From assembly GCA_945903675.1 (NCBI GenBank), contig CAMDOP010000061.1:1-13508 (forward strand): a stretch of 13,508 bases of DNA. The letters run 5' to 3'. Position numbers and translations under genes: made by a program. This document shows, piece after piece, positions 7,962 through 13,508 of the stretch. The stretch comes from Crenothrix polyspora (GTDB lineage: Bacteria > Pseudomonadota > Gammaproteobacteria > Methylococcales > Methylomonadaceae). Under the pieces are notes generated by a model. The model did no database searches and was not told the DNA's origin. It worked only from the letters and a program-made list of their open reading frames with translations. Position 1 is the stretch's first letter, and each line of letters begins with the position of its first letter.

Positions 7962-8687
7962 TTATTTCTTAGTCCAGCGCGGCAACCACATTTGTGCAAA
8001 AGAGGTTGCAAACATCACCATAGCCGCCACACTGTAGCCAATACCACCGACCATGGTAATCCATGCGCAGCTTGGCCAAAACTTGGTCAACCACCAAGAC
8101 GCGACATCGAGTACCAGAAAAGCAAAAGGTGTTGATATTAAGATCAATTTCCAGCGCTGATTAAACTCCGCCATACCGAATATCCAACCGACAAACAAGA
8201 AGATAAAGCTAATACCAAATAAATGAATATGTGACACTCGCGTCAAGGTAGCAATACTGGCGCCATGATCAACTTCTGCCAACGTTGTTGCCACATCTTG
8301 CTTTATGACTTCAGGTAAACCAGACTCAGCGTCATGACACGAGCCACAGTTCTTTTCAATCAATGGTTTTACTGTGTCCCACTCTGCATAAGGCGCGCCA
8401 TCGCGCGCCCATTTAATCAAGGTAAAATTAACTTCGGCAGGCGCTTTATCTTTCATTTTTCCAGTAAGCGCAGCTTCAAGCTTAGAACCTGAACGATTAC
8501 CATAATAACTGTAGACGATGTCATTCATAGACAAACCCGGCTTACCGTCGGCCATACCATGCGTAAGCATAATTTGCGCGCCTGCCATACATAAGCCCAA
8601 GCCAACCACCAATAAATAACCCGTAAACAATACCCGATAAGTTAAAGACAGCTTGCCTAGCGTTAAAGTATCATTCGGTTCAATCAT
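7962..8687 (-). CDS. Inner-membrane monoheme c-type cytochrome with four predicted helices
   Basis: I do not recognise a named family. The 241 residues contain one c-heme site, CGSCH (114-118), in a hydrophilic stretch that should be periplasmic. Hydrophobic segments lie at about 18-40, 154-173, 180-200 and 208-230, giving one helix before and three after the heme domain. H153-x-H155 at the mouth of the second helix, and H43 after the first, are candidates for metal or extra heme ligands. Its Shine-Dalgarno (AGGA, 7 bases before ATG) overlaps the TAG stop of the porin gene 9 bp upstream, so the two are tightly coupled. In mto and mtr loci this place is usually taken by the tetraheme quinol dehydrogenase CymA/MtoC, so a role linking periplasmic hemes to the inner membrane or quinones is inferred. 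It is not CymA itself: it has one heme, not four. Confidence 0.75.
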   Translation of the reverse strand: MIEPNDTLTLGKLSLTYRVLFTGYLLVVGLGLCMAGAQIMLTHGMADGKPGLSMNDIVYSYYGNRSGSKLEAALTGKMKDKAPAEVNFTLIKWARDGAPYAEWDTVKPLIEKNCGSCHDAESGLPEVIKQDVATTLAEVDHGASIATLTRVSHIHLFGISFIFLFVGWIFGMAEFNQRWKLILISTPFAFLVLDVASWWLTKFWPSCAWITMVGGIGYSVAAMVMFATSFAQMWLPRWTKK

Positions 8688-8696
8688 TTTGTATTC

Positions 8697-11072
8697 CTAA
8701 AAGCTATAGTTATAAGACAGGGCGACAACATTAACGGCATAACTTTGCATCTGTAAACCAGTTGGCATCACACGGTTTGCTGTAACACCAAACTGCTCAC
8801 CATAATAAAAATAGTCATTACTGTTTAACTTTTGATACATATAAGCCAAAGAGACTTTGCCATTTTTATGAACTTTATATTGGCCGGTCAATTTAAGACT
8901 GATGATTTCATTTGCAATAGGTGACAAAGAGCCGCATGTCAATGTAGTGGCACTGCCACAGGTAGCAAGATAAGGAACTTGTGTTGAATAGCCTGTTGTA
9001 TCCCGCGCATAAGATGCGTCACCAATAAGATCTAGTTTGCCGCTCAGCAAACCACCACGCCGAGTCAATAGACCCACCGTATTACTGTTGCCTTCAAGCT
9101 GATTATTCCAGAGATTGGTAGGTGCTACTGCTTGAGATGCTGCACCCACTACACTAGCACTGGTATTCCCATTGGCGCCACCGTTGCCACTACGCATATT
9201 GCGCTGACCGTTCTGCCAGTTCCAATAGGCCGAAACTGTGCTATTTTCAGCATAGCTATAAGTCATATCAATATTAACACCCGCAGAGTGCCCATTCTGC
9301 ACACCCAGTGTCGCATCGTAATTGTCATAGCTATAACGGCCATTCAAGCCCACATCCAGTTTTTGAGTGACCTGCCAATTGACACCGGCTTTACCCAAAT
9401 TCTGACTACGATTCGCATAAGGAAAAGCTACGTAACCCAAAAAATTACCTGCGTTAAAGCCAGAATTTGCAGACCCAGTGGCCGTAACTAGGCTAGTGAT
9501 ACCGTAATTTCCTGCATTAGCTTGGAAGTTTGAGACATCTGCGCGACGATTGGCATACGTATAGCCAGCATTAAAATTAACATCGTCCAAGGCTTTCAAG
9601 CGATAAGTCAGACCTATCTTATCCTCTTCGCTGGCAGGACTAGAAACACATTGAGCGCCACCGACTACAGAATCACACCAGCGATTGACACTCTCGTGCT
9701 CGTAGGCCAGATTCACATTTTGCGCCTTAGTCAGCCGATAAGCCGCAGACGTCTCGTATTGCGTCTTGCTGTTACTATAAGGCGTATTGACTCCGGAATA
9801 AGGGACATTAGCGATATTCATGTATTTATAGGTATTCGAGCTAGTGAGATTAACGCGCTCGTTATATTTAAACCCAGCGCTCAAAGTCAGATCCTTGATG
9901 CTCTGATTGGTCAGCTTTAAATCTCCGTGCTTGGTTTCCACCCCCCCATTCAGAGACGATGCCGGCAATCCGCCGGCTTGCATCATATTGTACGGAGTCC
10001 CAATGGCTTGGGGTATGAGAGTGGGCGCATAACTGGAATTTTGCGCGTTATAACCGTAAGAAAATCCGCCCGCTAACTTGGTGGCAGAGGTAAAATTATA
10101 ACCACCCGTCAGGTTCGCTTGATGCAGGCTATTGCTGGGCGCAGTGCTCATGGTGTTATTAACATAACAATTACTGCCCGCACAACCGCTAGCAGCACTA
10201 GCCTGTGAGCTTTGCCAATTCAGACTATTAAAATCATCATGAAATATTGAACCATAATAACCGCTAGTAAGATGTCCCTTATCCCCCTTCCAGTTCAGAG
10301 CAGCATTGACATTATCCGTCTGGTAACTGGTAGGATTCATGAGAATATTAACGCCTTCGGCACGTCCGGTAGATCCACCCAGAAGATTTATGCCACCCTG
10401 CGAGCCAGTACCGATGAGCTTTGCGCCGGATTGATCTAGGTGACTGTAATCAATCTGCGCACTTAACTGTTCACTGAAGGTATAAGAGGTGCTTATAGAG
10501 CCATTTTTCCGACTGACAGACTCTCTTTCGGTATGAAAGTCGCCTCGCTGAATAGAGCTTAACGTTCTGGTATTAGGATTAGAAGTTCCAGCTCCATTAA
10601 CCGAACCGAAGTTTTCTGGCAAAGTGAAATTATTTCCGCCTATGCTGCCTTGTAGTGGAGTTTGATAGGTATTCGTGATGTTGTGCTGCAGCTCGTCGTA
10701 ACCTAGATTGACTTTCCACTTACCTTGATCACCGACCAAACCGTCGACATTACGTGACGTGGTGCCGAGATTACTGCCGTTCAGTTTCCAACGCAGAGCG
10801 CTATTTTTACTATCATCATAACCATCGCCGCCGCGTATATCAAAGCTACCTAGCCCATAAAAACCGCCATCATTCAAACCATTATATTGACCGAATCGTG
10901 CCGAGTTTTGACTAGAATATAAAGAACCGAACTCTACCGAGTTAGTCGGACGCTTTAAAGCATCCGCATCATCAGCAACCGCGGTCATTGGCAGGACGAC
11001 AAACGTCATCAAGGCACACCGCACCGCTAAACTTAAAATACTGATATTCACTTTTTCATTACGAATTTTCAT
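8697..11072 (-). CDS. mtoB: MtrB/PioB family decaheme-associated outer membrane protein (MtoB-like)
   Basis: In this family a large beta-barrel sheathes the decaheme cytochrome so that electrons can cross the outer membrane. The protein is 791 residues: signal peptide 1-33 ending in TAVA, then a conserved N-terminus (SVEFGSLYSSQNSARFGQYNGLNDGGFY), many alternating aromatic/polar beta strands, and a terminal SYNYSF whose final Phe fits the outer-membrane assembly signal. The barrel is bigger than Shewanella MtrB (about 700) and nearer PioB/MtoB in size. The CxxC seen near the MtrB N-terminus is absent. Three Cys pairs (297/302, 466/475, 705/713) lie in Gly/Ser/Asn-rich probable loops. An upstream ATG (11132) would overlap the decaheme gene and put 20 odd residues before the signal peptide; the start used has GGAG 6 bases upstream. 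It follows the decaheme gene by 19 bp. The choice between mto, mtr and pio naming is uncertain. Confidence 0.92.
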   Translation of the reverse strand: MKIRNEKVNISILSLAVRCALMTFVVLPMTAVADDADALKRPTNSVEFGSLYSSQNSARFGQYNGLNDGGFYGLGSFDIRGGDGYDDSKNSALRWKLNGSNLGTTSRNVDGLVGDQGKWKVNLGYDELQHNITNTYQTPLQGSIGGNNFTLPENFGSVNGAGTSNPNTRTLSSIQRGDFHTERESVSRKNGSISTSYTFSEQLSAQIDYSHLDQSGAKLIGTGSQGGINLLGGSTGRAEGVNILMNPTSYQTDNVNAALNWKGDKGHLTSGYYGSIFHDDFNSLNWQSSQASAASGCAGSNCYVNNTMSTAPSNSLHQANLTGGYNFTSATKLAGGFSYGYNAQNSSYAPTLIPQAIGTPYNMMQAGGLPASSLNGGVETKHGDLKLTNQSIKDLTLSAGFKYNERVNLTSSNTYKYMNIANVPYSGVNTPYSNSKTQYETSAAYRLTKAQNVNLAYEHESVNRWCDSVVGGAQCVSSPASEEDKIGLTYRLKALDDVNFNAGYTYANRRADVSNFQANAGNYGITSLVTATGSANSGFNAGNFLGYVAFPYANRSQNLGKAGVNWQVTQKLDVGLNGRYSYDNYDATLGVQNGHSAGVNIDMTYSYAENSTVSAYWNWQNGQRNMRSGNGGANGNTSASVVGAASQAVAPTNLWNNQLEGNSNTVGLLTRRGGLLSGKLDLIGDASYARDTTGYSTQVPYLATCGSATTLTCGSLSPIANEIISLKLTGQYKVHKNGKVSLAYMYQKLNSNDYFYYGEQFGVTANRVMPTGLQMQSYAVNVVALSYNYSF

Positions 11073-11078
11073 GATTAT

Positions 11079-11082
11079 CTCC
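11079..11082 (-). promoter_or_regulatory. Ribosome binding site that fixes the porin start
   Basis: Minus-strand GGAG lies six bases before the ATG at 11072, in the 19-bp gap after the decaheme cytochrome stop. It favours this start over the in-frame ATG at 11132 inside the upstream gene. Confidence 0.7.
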
Positions 11083-11091
11083 GTTGTTAAC

Positions 11092-12051
11092 TTAACGGTG
11101 CAAAAGTGCACCAGCAGGATTATTAGAGCCATGCACCATGCTATGGCAATTCATACACGCTCTACCTGTAAAGCTCTCACTTGGCAATGTTGTCGTTAAG
11201 CCACCTGGCATACCTGCGGCATTGCCAGCTACAGGACTTTTACTTTGGTGAGGCCCATCATGACACTCATCACACATGAACGGTGGTCGGGATTTTAGTA
11301 ACGGCGTAATATTAGAACCGTGTGGTGTATGACAGTTAGTGCAATCTTCGCTTACCGGTTGATGCTCCCACAAGAAGGGCCCGCGTTTTTCCGCATGGCA
11401 GGTATAGCAGGTTTCAGTAACGGTATTTTTAACTAGCAACTTCGGTCCTGCTGAGCCATGTGAATTATGGCAATCAGAACAGGCGATTTTTCCTTCAGGA
11501 ATCGGGTGGTGAGAAAACTTACTCGCTTGCGCTTTTTGATCTTGATGACAAGTAAAGCATACTAAGGCTTGAGTCGGTTTTTCGCGTACTTTGTCATGCG
11601 CCGAGTGCACAACATGACATGAGGCACAGGACAGATCAGCCGTCTGATGCGCGCCACCTTGCCAATGCGTGCGTTTAGGATCTTTTTCATGACAAGTCAA
11701 ACATGCCACATTCTGATCCAATGATTTATTAGGTGTATAAACACCTTTTTTAGCACCAAAAATAACATCAGGCGCCTCACTCTTACTGGCAATATGTTTT
11801 ACACTCTCGCCATGACAAGACTGACAACCGGGTGTACGTGCATCGGCCTTATTACCATGCGCAGTCTGGTAAATAGATAAAATAGGCTTAGCTTCATTTT
11901 CATCATGACAGCGCGTGCATTCAGAATCTTTGTCTATCATTTGTGCAGGTGATTTTGCGGAGGCTTTTCCAACTGTAAGCTGCACGCTTTCAGCATAGGC
12001 AGAGGTCATAAGAAAACCGCAAAGCATGATAATGTTAATAAATATCGTCAT
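11092..12051 (-). CDS. mtoA: DmsE/MtrA/MtoA/PioA family decaheme c-type cytochrome
   Basis: This is the periplasmic ten-heme wire that plugs into the MtrB-type porin. The 319 residues hold exactly ten CxxCH sites, beginning at residues 45, 76, 117, 142, 165, 191, 215, 237, 260 and 299, plus many extra His for bis-His ligation. A short signal peptide ends at AYA (residue 20). Length and heme spacing match MtrA (about 333 residues), and the C-terminal CMNCHSMVHGSNNPAG is typical of the family. The neighbouring porin gene 19 bp downstream is the standard partner. Calling it mtoA rather than mtrA, pioA or dmsE rests on the surrounding order and on the lack of an MtrC-like surface cytochrome, and is an inference. 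The Shine-Dalgarno is weak. A promoter-like pair upstream suggests that it starts its own transcript. Confidence 0.94.
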   Translation of the reverse strand: MTIFINIIMLCGFLMTSAYAESVQLTVGKASAKSPAQMIDKDSECTRCHDENEAKPILSIYQTAHGNKADARTPGCQSCHGESVKHIASKSEAPDVIFGAKKGVYTPNKSLDQNVACLTCHEKDPKRTHWQGGAHQTADLSCASCHVVHSAHDKVREKPTQALVCFTCHQDQKAQASKFSHHPIPEGKIACSDCHNSHGSAGPKLLVKNTVTETCYTCHAEKRGPFLWEHQPVSEDCTNCHTPHGSNITPLLKSRPPFMCDECHDGPHQSKSPVAGNAAGMPGGLTTTLPSESFTGRACMNCHSMVHGSNNPAGALLHR

Positions 12052-12106
12052 AAAATACTCGATTCAACAAAATAAAGCCTCGCGCATAAATTACGAAGCA
12101 GGATGA

Positions 12107-12135
12107 TTTATAAAAAAGTTTAAATGGTCTACCAA
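12107..12135 (-). promoter_or_regulatory. Predicted promoter of the decaheme-porin-cytochrome operon
   Basis: Minus-strand -35 TTGGTA (12130-12135, four of six matches), exactly 17 bp, then -10 TATAAA (12107-12112, five of six). A start near 12100 would give a leader of about 50 bases. No FNR-type TTGAT-N4-ATCAA site is seen around it. Confidence 0.5.
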
Positions 12136-12163
12136 ATTAAGGCAGGGCTCAGGGCAAAGCGTT

Positions 12164-12385
12164 AAGCCTAGTGCATCGGTCAGTTTTAAGGGGTAACCCA
12201 TATTCCGAGTGTATACAGTGCGCTTGGAGTAAAACTGCTTTAGCTGTTTTAAAAGTAATAGCTGAAGCTATTACACTCCAGCACTAGTCGAATATGTCCC
12301 ACTTCAAGTTGGTAGTCAGGCTTTTTATCAGCTATTTAAAACACAACCATTTAAGCCGATCCAATCTAACAGATGCACTAGGCTT
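12164..12385. repeat. Nested inverted-repeat element (MITE- or REP-like)
   Basis: This takes up most of the 392-bp gap between the decaheme and monoheme cytochrome genes. The outer arms are a perfect 14-bp inverted repeat: AAGCCTAGTGCATC (12164-12177) and GATGCACTAGGCTT (12372-12385). Inside, an imperfect inverted repeat joins CATATTCCGAG (near 12200) to GTCGAATATG (near 12288-12297), along with AGTGC and TTGGAGT on the left opposite ACTCCA and GCACT on the right. The core holds two palindromes, at 12231-12250 and 12256-12273. No target-site duplication is evident and there is no reading frame inside, so mobility is only suggested. Nothing else is seen in the gap apart from the promoter listed separately. 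Confidence 0.65.
12226..12280. repeat. REP-like double palindrome, copy 2 (inverted relative to copy 1)
   Basis: GGAGT, then AAAACTGCT-TT-AGCTGTTTT (12231-12250, one mismatch), then TAATAGCT-GA-AGCTATTA (12256-12273, perfect), then ACTCC. The reverse complement of the first part shares CTTTTAAAACAGCTAAAGC and GTTTTACTCC with the copy at 7823-7870. The second palindrome keeps only its AGCT core between copies while staying self-complementary, so the fold rather than the bases appears to be conserved. Confidence 0.75.
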
Positions 12386-12443
12386 TCCAACTTAAACGCA
12401 TACTATTTATTGATTAACCTAGTTTATACGCCATCAACTCTGG

Positions 12444-12791
12444 CTATAGAGAGAGTATCCAAGCGATTAAATTATTCATTTCTTTAGCATCATCCACCTT
12501 CAAAATCGTGTGGGCTTCTTCATGTCCATCAGGAAATTTAGCGGTCTCGCCTGAGGTTAAGTGATGTAATAATTTTTCTGCCGCTTTAGGGTCGGCTTTA
12601 AATTTAGCGGCACTCTTGGTAAAGGCAGGGCCATCTTTATCTTTATCAACGCCATGACAGCGGAAACAATTGCTTTGCTTAGCCAAGGCTTTTGCTGCGT
12701 CGACATCAACTTCTGCATGAGCAGAAAGGCAATAATGACTAAGTAGTAAGGTGAAAAACAGTTTTAAACAAAATGACTGAGCTAATTTCAT
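12444..12791 (-). CDS. Small periplasmic monoheme cytochrome c (class I-like, MtoD-like by position)
   Basis: The 115-residue precursor has a signal peptide ending in AHA (residue 26) and a mature part of about 89 residues with one heme site, CFRCH (42-46). The fold looks like class I: an N-terminal helix AAKALAKQSNCFRCHG, DGPAF after the heme, and a C-terminal helix MNNLIAWILSL. The only Met beyond the signal peptide, M105, is in that last helix, so the usual distal Met loop is not evident; His90 or His94 in DGHEEAH may ligate the iron. It probably shuttles electrons in the periplasm. It lies upstream of the decaheme gene on the same strand, the place mtoD has in Fe(II)-oxidiser mto clusters, but a 392-bp gap with its own repeat suggests a separate transcript. 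An AGG lies about 6 bases before the ATG. Confidence 0.88.
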   Translation of the reverse strand: MKLAQSFCLKLFFTLLLSHYCLSAHAEVDVDAAKALAKQSNCFRCHGVDKDKDGPAFTKSAAKFKADPKAAEKLLHHLTSGETAKFPDGHEEAHTILKVDDAKEMNNLIAWILSL

Positions 12792-12856
12792 AACCTAACC
12801 TATAACTGACATTAAATAATCTTATGCTTCGTAGGGTAATAAAATAACCACATAGT

Positions 12857-12886
12857 GTTAAATGAATTTATGATGACAAGAGTCAA
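12857..12886 (-). promoter_or_regulatory. Weak candidate promoter of the monoheme cytochrome gene
   Basis: Minus-strand -35 TTGACT (12881-12886, five of six) with 18 bp to TTTAAC (12857-12862, four of six), about 65 bases before the start codon. The -10 box is poor, so this is only a candidate. Confidence 0.25.
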
Positions 12887-12960
12887 TGATGCAGACAAAG
12901 GGCTTAGGACGAAAGATGAAAGCTAAAGGTTAAAGGCGAAGGGTTAAGTCTAGATCTCTG

Positions 12961-12989
12961 TTGGGTTAACGCTAAAACTGTTAGCCCAA
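12961..12989. repeat. Degenerate intergenic palindrome
   Basis: TTGGGTTAAC (12961-12970) pairs with GTTAGCCCAA (12980-12989) with one G-T mismatch around a 9-base loop. It resembles the TTGGGTTA...TAACCCAA type of REP-like palindrome found in many proteobacterial intergenic regions. The neighbouring 12792-13040 has no gene-like frame. It holds a purine-rich stretch (12908-12950) of loosely repeated AAAGG/GAAGG words and a repeated GGGACAC (13016-13022, 13028-13034). Confidence 0.45.
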
Positions 12990-13040
12990 GCTACAGTTGC
13001 TTACAACCTTAATATGGGACACCCTCTGGGACACTGTCGA

Positions 13041-13508
13041 TTTTCTAGCTTTTCATCCGTTTTTGCACACTAGCTTAGCCGCTCATTAGTCCACCGGTTT
13101 TTTTTGTGCCCTATTCTTGATACTCATTAGCCCACAATCCATTTTTGCGCCCTATTTTAAACGCGCCATTACCGCACAATTCGTTTTTTAACCCTATCCT
13201 AAGCCACTCATTAGCCTACATTTCGTTTTTGTGCCCTATTCTAGGTGCGCCATTACCATACAATTCGTTTTTGTCGCACTATTTTTAACACTCATTTCCC
13301 TATAATTCGTTTTGTTTGCACTATTTTTGACACTCATTAGCATGCAATCCGTTTTTGTACTGTTGTTTTTTCGCTTTATGTGTACTAATCATGTCGATCA
13401 TTACAGAACAATCCGTTTTTGTGCCCTATTTTTGACGCTCATTAGCCCGCAACCTGTTTTTGTGCTCTTGTTTTTTCGCTTTATGTGTACTAATCATGGC
13501 GACAATTA
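13041..13508. repeat. Degenerate tandem array, ~41-bp unit with a 105-bp higher-order period
   Basis: About eleven units begin near 13041, 13082, 13123, 13164, 13207, 13248, 13291, 13333, 13397, 13438 and 13502. The common unit runs CTCATTAGCCCACAATCC, then GTTTTTGTGCCCTA, then TTTTTGACA. The unit at 13333 and the one at 13438 each carry an extra segment of about 23 bases containing TCGCTTTATGTGTACTAATC (13371 and 13476, 105 bp apart), so a two-unit 105-bp block is repeating towards the window end. The array is cut by the window edge. Unit length varies (41-43 and 64), is not a multiple of three, and no long frame crosses it, so it is noncoding. It differs from a CRISPR because there are no unique spacers between constant repeats. 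Confidence 0.8.

Noticed and set aside
7962..8687. CymA/NapC-type tetraheme quinol dehydrogenase
   Set aside because: Only one CxxCH is present and there are three helices after the heme domain; CymA has one N-terminal helix and four hemes.
9132..9920. Rightward frames inside the porin gene (9132-9491, 9651-9920)
   Set aside because: They are antisense to the MtrB-type coding sequence and their Ile/Thr-rich translations mirror its beta-strand codons.
8697..11132. Porin start at the ATG at 11132
   Set aside because: It would overlap the end of the decaheme gene and place 20 residues ahead of a normal signal peptide, while the ATG at 11072 has a well-spaced GGAG.
12164..12385. Insertion sequence with its own transposase
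   Set aside because: The element is only 222 bp, has no reading frame and shows no target-site duplication.
7962..12791. An MtrC/OmcA-like outer-surface multiheme cytochrome
   Set aside because: No further multiheme protein or lipoprotein signal is found on either strand in the window.
13041..13508. CRISPR array
   Set aside because: There is periodicity but no constant repeat alternating with unrelated spacers; the whole unit is repeated and degenerate, and no cas gene is near.

Overview
The window looks like chromosomal DNA of a moderately AT-rich gammaproteobacterium. The order carA-carB-greA is the usual one in Pseudomonas-like and related gammaproteobacteria, where dapB often precedes it, and GreA, CarA, CarB and ArgH all resemble the E. 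coli/Pseudomonas proteins closely. A multiheme electron-transfer cluster and REP-like and GC-rich dispersed repeats would fit a freshwater or sediment organism such as a methanotroph of the Methylococcales or an iron-cycling bacterium. That lineage guess is inference, because no rRNA or lineage-specific marker is present.

Left part (1-6637): the housekeeping cluster carA-carB-greA runs leftward and makes carbamoyl phosphate and a transcript-cleavage factor. The divergent argH runs rightward and makes argininosuccinate lyase. The 0.2 kb between carA and argH holds a promoter-like pair for each side. The short carA leader contains a T-rich start followed by a terminator-like hairpin, which suggests pyrimidine-sensitive control. 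A perfect hairpin lies between carA and carB.

Middle (6638-7961): a GC-rich dispersed repeat made of several hairpins follows argH. Next comes a leftward UbiE-like SAM methyltransferase, then an intergenic space with a REP-like double palindrome.

Right part (7962-12791): a leftward electron-conduit cluster. In transcription order it encodes a periplasmic monoheme cytochrome c, a ten-heme DmsE/MtrA/MtoA/PioA-type cytochrome, an MtrB/PioB/MtoB-type outer-membrane porin, and a four-helix inner-membrane protein with a single c-heme. The order matches the mtoD-mtoA-mtoB-mtoC (cymA) arrangement known from Fe(II) oxidisers, except that the usual tetraheme CymA is replaced by an unrelated monoheme membrane cytochrome. 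The likely electron path is outside, porin plus decaheme, periplasmic cytochrome, inner membrane/quinone pool, or the reverse. Direction cannot be read from sequence. No outer-surface MtrC-like cytochrome is present.

Intergenic DNA: a nested inverted-repeat element (12164-12385) separates the monoheme cytochrome gene from the decaheme gene. Its core is related, in inverted orientation, to the double palindrome at 7823-7870, so the two copies bracket the three main conduit genes. The last 0.7 kb (12792-13508) has no gene. It holds a degenerate palindrome and a tandem array with a period of about 41 bp and a 105-bp higher-order period that runs off the window end.
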